Source: Zoogloea sp. (GTDB lineage Bacteria > Pseudomonadota > Gammaproteobacteria > Burkholderiales > Rhodocyclaceae). From it: a DNA stretch of 26,614 nt. The translations under genes were made by a program, and so were the position numbers. The notes beneath the pieces are model-generated. The model had not been told where the DNA came from. It searched no databases and worked only from the letters and a program-made list of their open reading frames with translations. The stretch spans positions 1 through 26,614 of the forward strand of contig JAEUNV010000378.1 of NCBI GenBank assembly GCA_016790385.1, written 5' to 3'. How positions within the stretch are numbered: the stretch's first letter is position 1; every line of letters begins with the position of its first letter. This document shows positions 15,132 through 23,719 of this stretch, piece after piece.

Positions 15132-15379
15132 ACGACGCTGGTGCGACTGGCGCGGGCGCTCAGCCTGGAAAAACCGAAGGGCCCTTTCGTGGAGACACGC
15201 CGACCGGTTCAGCCTGCCTCCCGCGCGGTCTCCCCAACCTTGCTGCCCGCGACCAGTGCAGGCTCATGCTAACCACGTCCGCCCAGGCATGCCGTGGAGC
15301 AATGCACATGTTGCATGACAGCATAAATAGATTTGTCGAAATTATTTACACTTATTGCCCGCGGAGGTATATTCGCCCG
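15132..15379. other. Intergenic region with AT-rich promoter end
   Basis: The longest noncoding stretch of the window (248 bases). The first 170 bases are GC-rich and hold a loopless perfect palindrome AAGGGCCCTT (15177-15186) but no hairpin plus T-run, so no serB terminator is evident. From about 15300 the base composition changes to AT-rich, with a small inverted repeat (ATGCA, 5 bases, TGCAT at 15302-15316) and the promoter given separately. No conserved ORF seen. Confidence 0.6.
15345..15373 (+). promoter_or_regulatory. Near-consensus sigma-70 promoter of the C40 peptidase gene
   Basis: TTTACA (15345-15350) and TATATT (15368-15373) are each one base from the sigma-70 consensus boxes and are separated by exactly 17 bases. 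The -10 box ends six bases before the ATG at 15380, so a start of transcription at the usual distance would fall on or next to the A of the start codon, giving a leaderless mRNA. A GGAGG (15363-15367) lies between the boxes and could serve as a Shine-Dalgarno, 12 bases from the ATG, only on a transcript started further upstream. Confidence 0.6.
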
Positions 15380-15916
15380 ATGCCTATCAAGAAGACGATA
15401 ATCGGCTTTTTTGTAGCGATCGCCTCCACCGGTGCGGTCCTCGCGTCCGAGCTTCCCAACCGGGGCACCGACGAAGCCTCCGCCACCTCGGTTTTCGAGC
15501 GCTACACCGATTCGGTGCGCACGCTCGTCGACCGGAGCCTGAATTTCCTTGGCGTTCCCTATCGCATGGGCGGCACCAGCCCGCTCACCGGCTTTGACTG
15601 CAGTGGCTTCGTGGGCAAGGTTTTTGCCGATGCGTTCGGGTTCGGAATGCCTCGAACAGCGGCCGAGATGGCCCAGATGGGGGAAAAAGTCAGCCTTACC
15701 GAATTGAAGCCAGGCGATCTGGTGTTCTTCAACACGATGAGACGCACTTTTTCCCACGTCGGCATCTATCTCGGCAACAATCAGTTTGTCCATGCCCCAT
15801 CCACCGGCGGAGTCGTGCGTGTCGAAGACATGCGCATCAGCTATTGGGCAGCCCGCTATGACGGCGCCCGGCGCGTCCTTCCCGGCACGCAATCGCGCCA
15901 GACTCAAGCCAACTGA
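15380..15916 (+). CDS. C40 (NlpC/P60) cell-wall peptidase
   Basis: A 178-residue exported protein: signal peptide 1-23 (hydrophobic core IIGFFVAIASTGAVLA, cleavage near LAS-E) and one NlpC/P60 domain (about 45-170) of the kind that cuts peptide stems of peptidoglycan. The triad is visible as Cys74 (GFDCSGFV), His126 (FSHVGIYLG) and His138 (FVHAPSTGG). PRTAAEMAQMG and LKPGDLVFF are also typical. The ATG at 15380 is chosen because the signal peptide starts here; a longer frame from 15266 begins with a non-signal sequence. Its promoter appears to place the transcription start at the ATG. Confidence 0.93.
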   Translation: MPIKKTIIGFFVAIASTGAVLASELPNRGTDEASATSVFERYTDSVRTLVDRSLNFLGVPYRMGGTSPLTGFDCSGFVGKVFADAFGFGMPRTAAEMAQMGEKVSLTELKPGDLVFFNTMRRTFSHVGIYLGNNQFVHAPSTGGVVRVEDMRISYWAARYDGARRVLPGTQSRQTQAN

Positions 15917-15985
15917 GCCCTCTCCGGGTCGGCGCACAGGGCATCATGTGGTACTCGTGCCCTACAAAGCCGGGTAGCGAGCATC

Positions 15986-16690
15986 ATGATCCCCTGGCTC
16001 GGTGAGCACCCGGCATTCCCCCCACTTACACGCGCCCTGCGCGAACCCAACGGACTCCTCGCGGCAGGCGGGGCCCTCACTCCGGAATGGCTGCTGGCCG
16101 CATATCGACGGGGTATCTTTCCCTGGTTCAATGAGGGGGAGCCCATTCTCTGGTGGAGTCCTGACCCCCGCATGGTGGTCTTTCCCGACGAAGTGACTCC
16201 CAGCCGCTCGCTGCGCAAGACGCTCCGCAAGCGAAACTACGAGGTTCGCCTCGATCACGATTTTCCCGCGGTCATCCGCGCCTGCGCCGCCCCTCGAGAA
16301 CCCGGCGGACGCACCTGGATCACGCCGGACATCCAGGCCGCCTACATCCGCATGCATAGGCTCGGCTATGCTCACAGCGTCGAAACCTACATGGATGGGC
16401 AACTGGTCGGGGGTCTATACGGCATGGCCATCGGCAAGGCATTTTTTGGCGAGTCCATGTTCAGCCGGCGTACAGACGCCTCGAAGATTGCCTTTGCCCA
16501 CCTTGCACGCTTTCTTGAGCAACACAATTTTCGCGTGTTAGATTGTCAAATGACGACGCAACACCTGACCTCCCTCGGGGGTCGAGAGATTCCCCGAGAG
16601 GCCTTCGCGAGGCTGCTGGATGCCCACGCCGAGGCCGATACAACGCCAGCACGCTGGCCGGAGGATGGCGCCAACCACCCGTGGACCTAG
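15986..16690 (+). CDS. aat: Leucyl/phenylalanyl-tRNA-protein transferase
   Basis: A 234-residue cytosolic enzyme that adds Leu or Phe from aminoacyl-tRNA to proteins with N-terminal Lys or Arg, marking them for ClpS/ClpAP. Motifs: EPNGLLAAGGALTPEWLLAAYRRGIFPWF, PILWWSPDPRMV, TWITPDIQAAY, YAHSVETYMDGQLVGGLYGMAIGKAFFGESMFS, ASKIAFAHLARFL, VLDCQMTTQHLTSLGGREIPREAF. It is followed after six bases by bpt. The Shine-Dalgarno is weak. The 69 bases upstream hold an imperfect AGGGCA/TGCCCT repeat but no T-run. Confidence 0.97.
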   Translation: MIPWLGEHPAFPPLTRALREPNGLLAAGGALTPEWLLAAYRRGIFPWFNEGEPILWWSPDPRMVVFPDEVTPSRSLRKTLRKRNYEVRLDHDFPAVIRACAAPREPGGRTWITPDIQAAYIRMHRLGYAHSVETYMDGQLVGGLYGMAIGKAFFGESMFSRRTDASKIAFAHLARFLEQHNFRVLDCQMTTQHLTSLGGREIPREAFARLLDAHAEADTTPARWPEDGANHPWT

Positions 16691-16696
16691 CATTCG

Positions 16697-17437
16697 ATGC
16701 TCAAGGACTACCCCTATTCGCTGCTGCAGTTCTATGCGACCGCGCCTTACGCGTGCTCCTACCTGCCCGATCGGCAAGCTCGCTCCCAGGTCGCCACCCC
16801 CAGTCACCTCATTGACACGCCTCTCTACAGTGAATTGGTTCATAGCGGCTTCCGACGCAGTGGCATCTTCACCTACCGACCGTATTGTGACGCCTGCCGC
16901 GCCTGCATCCCGGTACGCATTCCCGTCGCCGCATTCCGCCCCTCCCGCAGCCAACGCCGGGCTTTGACCGCCTGCGGGCATCTCCAGCCCAGGGAGATGC
17001 CGCTCGATTTCATCGAGGAACACTACCTCCTCTACCAGCGCTATCAGGCAACCCGCCATGCTGGAGGCGGCATGGACCAGGACAACCGCGAGCAGTACGC
17101 CCATTTTCTGCTGCAAAGCCATGTGGATAGCCGGCTCATCGAGTTCCGGGAAAATGGGATCCTGCGCATGGTCAGCGTCATCGACTGCCTTACCGACGGC
17201 CTGTCCAGCGTTTATACCTTCTATGAGCCCGATGCTTCGGGGCCAGGGCTGGGTACGTTTGGTGTCCTGTGGCAGATTGAAGTCTGTCGCGAGCTCAAGC
17301 TTCCCTACCTCTATCTGGGCTACTGGATACGCGAAAGCCGGAAGATGGCCTACAAAGCCCGCTTCAGACCGCTTCAGGGTCGGGTCGGCGGACAATGGCA
17401 AACCCTTTCCGATGCCGACATCGCTCAACTCGAATGA
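16697..17437 (+). CDS. bpt: Aspartate/glutamate leucyltransferase (arginyltransferase-like, Bpt)
   Basis: A 246-residue member of the ATE family. In bacteria this form moves leucine from tRNA to proteins with N-terminal Asp or Glu. Seen: [25 protein letters not shown] at the N-terminus, the [16 protein letters not shown] cluster (Cys64, Cys67, Cys70), [13 protein letters not shown], the [14 protein letters not shown] and [12 protein letters not shown] core, and [24 protein letters not shown]. With aat next door it forms a two-enzyme N-degron pair whose products are both read by the ClpS adaptor (established for the families). The stop overlaps the next ATG (ATGA). Confidence 0.95.
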   Translation: MLKDYPYSLLQFYATAPYACSYLPDRQARSQVATPSHLIDTPLYSELVHSGFRRSGIFTYRPYCDACRACIPVRIPVAAFRPSRSQRRALTACGHLQPREMPLDFIEEHYLLYQRYQATRHAGGGMDQDNREQYAHFLLQSHVDSRLIEFRENGILRMVSVIDCLTDGLSSVYTFYEPDASGPGLGTFGVLWQIEVCRELKLPYLYLGYWIRESRKMAYKARFRPLQGRVGGQWQTLSDADIAQLE

Positions 17438-17907
17438 CCCCGGCGTGCCATTTCACCCTGAAGTCCATTGCGCTGATCGCTCTGGGCGTCATGGCTCTCA
17501 GTGCCCACGGAGAGGGGCTCCTCGAGTCGCCAGGACGCTACTGGCTGGTACTTTCCGGGGCATCACACCACTTCCAGCCTGATCGTCGCGACTGGAGGGA
17601 GATCAACCCTGGAGCGGGCATCGAAAAGGAATTCACCGGCACACCCTGGGTTGCCACGGCGGGCTATTTTCGCAACAGCTATGATCGCCACACCGTCTAT
17701 GCTGGCGCACGCTGGATGCCCTTGGAACTCGGGCCCCTGCGCCTCGGCGTATTCGGACTTCTTGCCACTGGCTACCCGTCACCGGTTTTGCTTCTTCCCG
17801 CAGCGTCGGTGCAGTCCGGTCGTTTCGGCGCCAATCTCGTCGCCATTCCCAATCTACCCGGTTACAGCGGATACATCGGCATGCAGGTACGCTTCGCGCT
17901 CGATTGA
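17434..17907 (+). CDS. Small exported beta-barrel-like protein of unknown function
   Basis: A 157-residue protein with a signal peptide (hydrophobic 8-23, cleavage near SAHG). The mature part of about 130 residues is rich in alternating hydrophobic and aromatic positions: [62 protein letters not shown], and ends [12 protein letters not shown] with a near-terminal Phe, as in outer-membrane barrels. The [11 protein letters not shown] and [10 protein letters not shown] phrases recall PagP-like small barrels, but I cannot assign lipid A acyltransferase activity. The ATG at 17434 overlaps the bpt stop; a longer frame from 17395 would start inside bpt without a signal. It is coupled to bpt, which is a cytosolic enzyme. 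Confidence 0.75.
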   Translation: MTPACHFTLKSIALIALGVMALSAHGEGLLESPGRYWLVLSGASHHFQPDRRDWREINPGAGIEKEFTGTPWVATAGYFRNSYDRHTVYAGARWMPLELGPLRLGVFGLLATGYPSPVLLLPAASVQSGRFGANLVAIPNLPGYSGYIGMQVRFALD

Positions 17908-17949
17908 GCCCGAAAAACAAAGCTTTTCCGCACTGCGGTAGAATGCCGG

Positions 17950-18966
17950 ATGCTCTACGAAATCGCCCGTCCTGTCCTTTTCTCCCTCGATGCGGAGACC
18001 GCCCACGAGACCGCCCTTGCCGGTCTGAACGTCGCCGGGCGTATGCTACCCGCCGGCAAGCCGCTCCCCGCGCGCCCGGTCGAAGTGATGGGCTTAAACT
18101 TCCCCAACCGAATCGGTATGGCCGCGGGCCTCGACAAGAACGGCGAGATCATCGATGGCCTTGCACGAATGGGTTTCGGCTTCATCGAAATCGGCACCAT
18201 CACCCCCCGCGCCCAGCCCGGCAACCCCAAACCTCGCATGTTCCGGCTGCCCGAGGTCAAGGGGATCATCAATCGCATGGGCTTCAACAACCACGGTATC
18301 GACGCGCTCATCAGCAACGTCGAGGCCATGAAGTTCAAGGGCATACTCGGCATCAACATCGGCAAAAATGCAGATACACCCATTGAGCGCGCCGCTGACG
18401 ACTATCTGATCTGTCTCGATAAAGCCTACCCCCTGGCAAGCTACATCACCGTCAATATCTCGTCGCCCAACACCAAAAACCTGCGCCAGCTGCAAGGTGA
18501 ATCCGAGCTTGACGCCCTCCTCGGCCAACTCAAGGCACGGCAGGCCCAGTTGGCCGACAAACACGGACGTTACGTGCCAATCACCCTCAAGATCGCCCCC
18601 GATCTCGACGATGCCCAGATCACCAATATTGCCGATGCCCTGCGCCGCCACCGCATTGACGCCGTGATCGCCACCAACACCACCCTGGCACGGGACAAAG
18701 TCCAGGGGGTGCCATATGGGGATCAACAGGGCGGCCTGTCCGGCGCCCCCCTGTTCGAAGCCTCCACCGCCATCGTTGCAGCCCTGGCGAAAGCCCTCCA
18801 AAACGAGTTGCCCATCATCGCTGCCGGCGGGGTCTTTGACGGCCGCCAGGCCCGCGCGAAGCTCGATGCCGGCGCGAAACTGGTGCAGATATACAGTGGC
18901 CTCATTTACCGCGGCCCTGCCCTGGTTCGTGAGGCGGTTGCGGAAACCCGCGACTACAACACCTGA
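17950..18966 (+). CDS. pyrD: Dihydroorotate dehydrogenase (quinone), class 2
   Basis: A 338-residue FMN enzyme bound to the inner face of the cytoplasmic membrane that oxidises dihydroorotate to orotate and passes electrons to quinone. The N-terminal helical membrane-binding extension (1-40: [19 protein letters not shown]) identifies class 2. Then: [71 protein letters not shown] (Ser172 as catalytic base), LKIAPDL, ATNTTL, GGLSG and the phosphate-site [11 protein letters not shown] with [13 protein letters not shown]. Normal length. Confidence 0.97.
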   Translation: MLYEIARPVLFSLDAETAHETALAGLNVAGRMLPAGKPLPARPVEVMGLNFPNRIGMAAGLDKNGEIIDGLARMGFGFIEIGTITPRAQPGNPKPRMFRLPEVKGIINRMGFNNHGIDALISNVEAMKFKGILGINIGKNADTPIERAADDYLICLDKAYPLASYITVNISSPNTKNLRQLQGESELDALLGQLKARQAQLADKHGRYVPITLKIAPDLDDAQITNIADALRRHRIDAVIATNTTLARDKVQGVPYGDQQGGLSGAPLFEASTAIVAALAKALQNELPIIAAGGVFDGRQARAKLDAGAKLVQIYSGLIYRGPALVREAVAETRDYNT

Positions 18967-19001
18967 TGTTCACCACCGGAATGCCCCCATTCACAGCAGG
19001 C

Positions 19002-19035
19002 TTGAGCCCTCGTCAGTGGGCACGGGATAATCCCG
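19002..19035 (+). promoter_or_regulatory. Candidate promoter of the rsx operon with palindrome over the -10
   Basis: In the 109-base gap after pyrD, TTGAGC (19002-19007) and GATAAT (19026-19031) fit a sigma-70 promoter with an 18-base spacer; the -10 is one base from consensus. The -10 lies inside a perfect 13-base palindrome, CGGGATAATCCCG (19023-19035), which would be a natural operator position. The rsxA ATG is at 19076. No experimental support; the palindrome could be chance. Confidence 0.45.
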
Positions 19036-19075
19036 CTTCTGCCTTTCGATTCGCCCACCCACCGGTGCAGCTGAC

Positions 19076-19660
19076 ATGACCAGCTACCTTTTTGTGATTC
19101 TTGGCGCTGTCCTGGTTAACAACGTTGTGTTGGTCCGCATCCTTGGTCTATGTCCGTTCATGGGGGTTTCCAAGAAACTCGACACGGCCGTCGGGATGGG
19201 TGCCGCAACCACCTTCGTACTCACGCTGGGCTGTGGCACCAGCTATCTGGTGGATCACTACATCCTTGTTCCCGCGGGCGTCGACTATCTGCGCACTCTC
19301 GCCTTCATCGTGATCATTGCCGCCATCGTGCAAGTCACAGAGCTGGTCATCCAGAAGACCAGCCCCGTACTGCACCAGGTGCTTGGCATCTACCTGCCGC
19401 TGATCACCACCAACTGTGCCGTACTGGGCATCCCCCTGCTCAATGTCGCCTTGCATCACGATCTGCTCGAATCCCTGCTTTTCGGTTTCGGCAGTTCCGT
19501 CGGGTTCTCCCTCGTCCTCGTTCTTTTTGCTGGCATTCGCGAACGCCTCGACGGCGCCGACATCCCCGCGCCATTCAAGGGCACGGCCATCGCCATGGTC
19601 ACCGCCGGCCTCATGAGCCTGGCCTTCATGGGCTTTGCCGGCCTCGACAAGTATCACTGA
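19076..19660 (+). CDS. rsxA: Rsx/Rnf electron transport complex subunit A
   Basis: A 194-residue membrane protein with six hydrophobic segments. The sequence follows E. coli RsxA closely: [78 protein letters not shown] read in pieces, [16 protein letters not shown] and [17 protein letters not shown] C-terminus. The two Cys (GLCPFMG and TTNCAVLG) lie in the two half-channels and, in recent Rnf structures as I recall, bind an intramembrane iron-sulfur cluster together with subunit E. First gene of rsxABCDGE-nth. Confidence 0.97.
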   Translation: MTSYLFVILGAVLVNNVVLVRILGLCPFMGVSKKLDTAVGMGAATTFVLTLGCGTSYLVDHYILVPAGVDYLRTLAFIVIIAAIVQVTELVIQKTSPVLHQVLGIYLPLITTNCAVLGIPLLNVALHHDLLESLLFGFGSSVGFSLVLVLFAGIRERLDGADIPAPFKGTAIAMVTAGLMSLAFMGFAGLDKYH

Positions 19661-19676
19661 GCTTCCGCACCGAACC

Positions 19677-20228
19677 ATGCTCACCGCTCTCCTCGTCATG
19701 ACCGGCATCGCCCTGCTCCTTGGGGCCGGGCTGGGTTTTGCTTCGATCAAGTTCAAGGTCGAAGGCGACCCCCTTGTAGACAAAATCGACGCCATTCTTC
19801 CGCAGACCCAATGCGGGCAATGTGGATTTCCGGGCTGCCGCCCTTACGCCAACGCGATCGCGGGTGGCGAGGCGGAGATCAATCAATGCCCTCCGGGCGG
19901 CGAAGAGGGTATCCGCAAGCTCGCCGATCTGCTCGGGCGCGAGTTCAAGCCGCTTTCCGAAGAACACGGTGTTGAAAAACCCAAATCAGTCGCGGTGATC
20001 GACGAAGCCACCTGCATCGGCTGCACCCTGTGCATCCAGGCTTGCCCGGTGGACGCCATAGTGGGCGCCGCCAAGCAGATGCACACAATCATTGCCGCCG
20101 ACTGCACCGGCTGCGAGCTTTGCCTTGCCCCCTGCCCCGTGGATTGCATCACCATGGAACCCATCGTCGAAACGGTGGACACCTGGAAATGGCGCTACCC
20201 GGTCTTCCAGATCAAGCAGGCCGCCTAG
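19677..20228 (+). CDS. rsxB: Rsx/Rnf complex subunit B (polyferredoxin)
   Basis: A 183-residue protein: an N-terminal membrane helix (about 3-22), a first cluster region with Cys46, Cys49, Cys54 and Cys71 ([16 protein letters not shown]), and two ferredoxin 4Fe-4S motifs (Cys113/116/119/123 and Cys143/146/149/153). It passes electrons between the soluble and membrane parts of the complex. The ATG at 19677 gives the membrane anchor directly; an upstream in-frame start at 19635 would overlap rsxA and add a nonconserved leader. It is followed by an 80-base gap before rsxC, large compared with the other junctions of the operon. Confidence 0.96.
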   Translation: MLTALLVMTGIALLLGAGLGFASIKFKVEGDPLVDKIDAILPQTQCGQCGFPGCRPYANAIAGGEAEINQCPPGGEEGIRKLADLLGREFKPLSEEHGVEKPKSVAVIDEATCIGCTLCIQACPVDAIVGAAKQMHTIIAADCTGCELCLAPCPVDCITMEPIVETVDTWKWRYPVFQIKQAA

Positions 20229-20229
20229 T

Positions 20230-20307
20230 ATGAAATCCCCTATCGCTCAACCCGAAAGCAGCCCAATAAGGGCCAATCGATCCCTGCCGGCGCCCGGACC
20301 GCTCTGA
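20230..20307 (+). CDS. Possible 25-codon small ORF filling the rsxB-rsxC gap
   Basis: An ATG one base after the rsxB stop opens a 25-codon frame that ends in TGA one base before the rsxC ATG, so it tiles the gap almost exactly. The peptide is MKSPIAQPESSPIRANRSLP followed by APGPL: polar, Pro/Ser-rich, with no membrane segment. There is no Shine-Dalgarno, and a frame this short is easily due to chance. It might act as a coupling leader that carries ribosomes to rsxC. Confidence 0.15.
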   Translation: MKSPIAQPESSPIRANRSLPAPGPL

Positions 20308-20308
20308 C

Positions 20309-22003
20309 ATGCTGCGCAAACTCTTCAAGTTCCATGGAGGCGTGAAGCCGCCAACCAACAAGGCGCACTCCACCACCGCCCCCATCGCATCCGTTCCCCT
20401 GCCGGACAGGCTGGTGATTCCGCTGCATCAGTCAGTGGGTGGTCATCCCCGCCCGCTGGTCCAACCCGGCGATCAAGTCTTCAAGGGCCAGCGCATTGGC
20501 GGTGCCGACGGCAATTTGTCCTCCGCCGTCCACGCCTCCACCTCCGGCATCGTTCGCGACGTCCTGCCGGCCGTCATGCCCCATACATCGGGCCTCACCA
20601 CTCTGTCTGTCGTTATTGAACCGGACGGAGAAGACCGCTGGGGCGAACTCGACCGGATCAATGTCCGGGCTGCCACACCCGACGAGTTGCGTGATTACCT
20701 GCGTGACGCCGGCGTGGTGGGTCTGGGCGGCGCGGTGTTCCCCAGCCATCTCAAACTCAAGCCGGGCAAGGAAGGCAAGCTCGATACACTGGTGATCAAC
20801 GGTGCCGAATGCGAGCCTTTCATCACCTGCGACGACATGCTCATGCGCGAGCGCGCCACCGACATGCTCAAGGGCATCAGCGCCATGCGCCACATGCTCC
20901 AGGCCCGGGACGTGCTGATCGGTATCGAAGACAACAAGCCGGAAGCGCTCGCCGCTGTCCGTGCAGCCATCGCCGCGGCTGGCGAGCCAGGCATCGAAGC
21001 CCTGGCCATCCCCACCCGCTACCCCGCAGGCGGCGCCAAACAGCTCATCCGTGTTCTTACCGGTATCGAAGTCCCCCACGGGCGCCGTTCCACTGATTTT
21101 GGCGTGCAGTGTTTCAACGTGGGTACGGCCTACAGCATCCACGATGCCCTTGAACACGGTCGTCCGCTGATCTCTCGCGTCGTCACCGTGGCTGGTAATG
21201 TGGACGCGCCTCGCAATTATGATGTCCTCATCGGGACGCCGATGGACCATGTGGTGCGCCTCGCGGGTGCCCGCCCCGACACCGACCGCTACATCATGGG
21301 CGGCCCCATGATGGGTGTGCGCATGCCGGCCTTCGACGTACCTGTTGTGAAGGCCACCAACTGCATCCTGGTGGGCAGCCCGGTTCTTTTTCCGCCCCCG
21401 CCGCCCGAGATGCCCTGCATCCGCTGTGGAGAATGCGCCAAGGCCTGCCCGGCCGACCTTGCCCCCTTCGAAATGTACTGGTTCTCCCGCGCCAGGAACT
21501 TCGGCAAAACCCAGGAATACCACCTCTTCGATTGCATTGAATGCGGTTGCTGCAGTTTCGTGTGCCCTTCACACATACCGCTGGTGGACTATTTCCGCTT
21601 TTCCAAGAGCGAAATCTGGGCCCGCGAACGGGAGAAGGAAGCCGCCGACACCGCCCGGGAGCGCTTCGAATTCAAAAACCTCCGGCAGGAGCGGGAAAAG
21701 CAGGAGAAAGCCGAAAAGCTCGCCGCCAAAGCGGCAGCAACGCGCGAAAAGGTCGCTGGCGACACAGCCACAGCCCCCCCGGGCGCGGCTGCTGCCGTAA
21801 CCAAGCCCGGTGGCGATGATGCTAAACGCGCCCTGATCGAAGCGGCCATGGAGAAGGCGCGCCTGCAAAAAGCCCAGGTGGCCCCGAAGAACCTGGACGT
21901 TACCAGCCCGGACGTGCAGGCCGAAATGGCCGCCATTGATGCCCGTCGTCACGCTGCCCGGGAAGCCTCATCCGATCCCCATCCCCCGGCCGGCCAGGCC
22001 TGA
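20309..22003 (+). CDS. rsxC: Rsx/Rnf complex subunit C
   Basis: A 564-residue peripheral membrane subunit that takes part in NADH/flavin-linked electron transfer. Seen: N-terminal FHGGVKPPTNK, a barrel-sandwich-like LHQSVGGHPRPLVQPGDQVFKGQ, the nucleotide-binding region with GVVGLGGAVFPSHLKL and NGAECEPFITCDD, RYPAGGAKQLI, GTPMDHVVR, then two 4Fe-4S motifs beginning at Cys370 (CIRCGECAKACP) and Cys409 (CIECGCCSFVCPSHIPLVDYFR). After about 430 comes an Ala/Lys/Glu-rich, probably coiled tail of about 130 residues. The tail is much shorter than the repeat tail of E. coli RsxC (740 residues). The Shine-Dalgarno is weak. Confidence 0.96.
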   Translation: MLRKLFKFHGGVKPPTNKAHSTTAPIASVPLPDRLVIPLHQSVGGHPRPLVQPGDQVFKGQRIGGADGNLSSAVHASTSGIVRDVLPAVMPHTSGLTTLSVVIEPDGEDRWGELDRINVRAATPDELRDYLRDAGVVGLGGAVFPSHLKLKPGKEGKLDTLVINGAECEPFITCDDMLMRERATDMLKGISAMRHMLQARDVLIGIEDNKPEALAAVRAAIAAAGEPGIEALAIPTRYPAGGAKQLIRVLTGIEVPHGRRSTDFGVQCFNVGTAYSIHDALEHGRPLISRVVTVAGNVDAPRNYDVLIGTPMDHVVRLAGARPDTDRYIMGGPMMGVRMPAFDVPVVKATNCILVGSPVLFPPPPPEMPCIRCGECAKACPADLAPFEMYWFSRARNFGKTQEYHLFDCIECGCCSFVCPSHIPLVDYFRFSKSEIWAREREKEAADTARERFEFKNLRQEREKQEKAEKLAAKAAATREKVAGDTATAPPGAAAAVTKPGGDDAKRALIEAAMEKARLQKAQVAPKNLDVTSPDVQAEMAAIDARRHAAREASSDPHPPAGQA

Positions 22004-22024
22004 ACGCGCCGCCCGGAGCCCCCC

Positions 22025-23047
22025 ATGATCAACTCGCCTTACATTCGCAAGCCGGCCAGCGTCCAGAGCGTCATGCTCCAGGTGCTATTGGCCCTGGTGC
22101 CCGGTATCGCCGCCTACGTGTGGTTCTTTGGCGCAGGCATCCTCGTCCAGCTCGCCATCGCCAGCGTCGCCGCGCTGGCCGGAGAGGCCGCCATGCTGGC
22201 CATCCGTGGCAAGCCGAAGGCGCTCTTCCTCACCGATCTGTCGGCCATCGTCACAGCGTGGCTGATCGCCCTCACCTTCCCCCCCATCGCTCCGTGGTGG
22301 CTGACGGTCACCGGCACCCTGCTCGCCGTGGTCATTGTCAAGCAGCTCTACGGCGGCCTCGGTCAAAACCCCTTCAACCCCGCCATGGCAGCTTTCTGCC
22401 TGATGATTGTTGCCTATCCGGCACTGATGTCCCAATGGCCGGCAGCCGGTCAGCTCGATTTCAAGACTCAGATCGAGTTGATTTTCGGCGGCGCCCGCCA
22501 CGTGGATGCCATCACGGGCGCCACGCCGCTGGATGCCCTTCGCACTGCACTACGCAGCGCCGCAAGCCCGGACTCAGAGCTGCATGGCCTGCGCGCCGCC
22601 CAGCTTATGGACGGCCCGGCCTTCGGTCTCCTGGGGGGCAAGGGCGGTGAATGGGTCGCCTTCGGCTATCTCCTTGGCGGTCTGTGGCTGATCCAGCGCC
22701 GCATCATCACGTGGCACATTCCCGCGGCCTTTTGCGGCGCGCTCTTTGCCACGGCCGGGCTGCTCTGGAGCCTGCGCCCGGAGGGCTTCGCCTCTCCGCT
22801 CTTTCATCTCGCCTCGGGTGGCGCCATGCTCGGGGCTTTCTTCATCCTGACCGACCCGGTCTCGGGCGCCACCACGGCGCGCGGCAAGCTGCTGTTTGCG
22901 GCGGGGGCGGCGGTGCTCACCTATGTGATTCGTGCCTTTGGCGCCTACCCGGACGGCATCGCCTTTGCGACCCTGCTGATGAACATTCTGGTGCCGATCA
23001 TCGACATGAAGACCCAGGCCCCCGTTTTCGGTCACAAGAAGGACTGA
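22025..23047 (+). CDS. rsxD: Rsx/Rnf complex subunit D
   Basis: A 340-residue polytopic membrane protein with about nine or ten hydrophobic segments. Family segments: SPYIRKPASVQSVMLQVLLALVPG at the N-terminus, FLTDLSAIVTAWLIALTFPP, VKQLYGGLGQNPFNPAMAAF, and DAITGATPLD, where Thr167 is the residue that carries covalently bound FMN through a phosphoester bond (known for the family; E. coli Thr187). Then GGLWLIQRRIITWHIP, GGAMLGAFFILTDPVSGATT and YPDGIAFATLLMNILVPIID. A GGAG precedes the ATG. Next gene after six bases. Confidence 0.97.
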   Translation: MINSPYIRKPASVQSVMLQVLLALVPGIAAYVWFFGAGILVQLAIASVAALAGEAAMLAIRGKPKALFLTDLSAIVTAWLIALTFPPIAPWWLTVTGTLLAVVIVKQLYGGLGQNPFNPAMAAFCLMIVAYPALMSQWPAAGQLDFKTQIELIFGGARHVDAITGATPLDALRTALRSAASPDSELHGLRAAQLMDGPAFGLLGGKGGEWVAFGYLLGGLWLIQRRIITWHIPAAFCGALFATAGLLWSLRPEGFASPLFHLASGGAMLGAFFILTDPVSGATTARGKLLFAAGAAVLTYVIRAFGAYPDGIAFATLLMNILVPIIDMKTQAPVFGHKKD

Positions 23048-23053
23048 CGGCCC

Positions 23054-23707
23054 ATGAGCGAAACCACTGCCCTCGGCCTTTCCGCCCGTACCGGCGGGGT
23101 GATGGTGGCCTTCACCGTGATCTTCACGGCGGTGATGGCCTTCACCTACGACGCCACCCGTGAACAGATCCAGGCCTCAGCCACAGAAGAGAAGATGAAG
23201 CTCATCTCGGAAGTGCTGCCCGCCGCCGCCTACGACAACGCCCTGCTGGAAGACTATGTTCAACTTGGCCCCACCCGCGAACTAGGCCTGGACAGCGGCG
23301 GACGCGTTTATCGTGCTCGCAAGGCAGGGCAAGCTGCCGCCTTGCTGCTCGAGGCCACCGCACCGGATGGTTACAGCGGCCGTATCGACCTGATTGTCGC
23401 CATCCATGCCGATGGCAGCGTATCCGGAGTGCGCGCAGTCAGCCACCGGGAAACTCCCGGCCTGGGCGACTATATCGACCCCAGGAAGGACAAGGACAAG
23501 AAGTCGCCGTGGATCGCCCAGTTCTCCACCCTGAAAGCCGCTGATCTACCTGCCTGCAAGGTCAGGAAAGATGGCGGGCAGATCACCTACCACACGGGCG
23601 CCACCATCAGCGCCCGCGCCGTCACCAACGCCGTCGCCCGCGCAGCCCGCTTTGCGGCCGACAATCAGAACCGCCTGTTCGCCGCCAAGAGCGGCGGCCC
23701 GCTCTGA
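23054..23707 (+). CDS. rsxG: Rsx/Rnf complex subunit G
   Basis: A 217-residue protein with one N-terminal membrane helix (about 11-30) and a periplasmic FMN domain. The flavinylation site is HTGATIS with Thr184, the family's S/TGAT-x-S/T motif. Other marks are YSGRIDLIVAIHADGSVSGVRAVSHRETPGLGDYID and SPWIAQF. The N-terminal region after the helix (ATREQIQASATEEKMKLISEVLP) is the usual helical stalk. rsxE follows after 12 bases. Confidence 0.97.
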   Translation: MSETTALGLSARTGGVMVAFTVIFTAVMAFTYDATREQIQASATEEKMKLISEVLPAAAYDNALLEDYVQLGPTRELGLDSGGRVYRARKAGQAAALLLEATAPDGYSGRIDLIVAIHADGSVSGVRAVSHRETPGLGDYIDPRKDKDKKSPWIAQFSTLKAADLPACKVRKDGGQITYHTGATISARAVTNAVARAARFAADNQNRLFAAKSGGPL

Positions 23708-23719
23708 CGGGAGACCGCC

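Noticed and set aside
17928..17938. CCGC-ACT-GCGG next to a run of T before pyrD, considered as a terminator
   Set aside because: The T-run precedes the stem on the plus strand, and on the minus strand A-rich sequence follows; the stem is only four pairs.
20432..21523. A 363-codon minus-strand frame antisense to rsxC
   Set aside because: Mirror frame of a well-conserved gene; the product is His/Gly/Asp-rich with no domain character.
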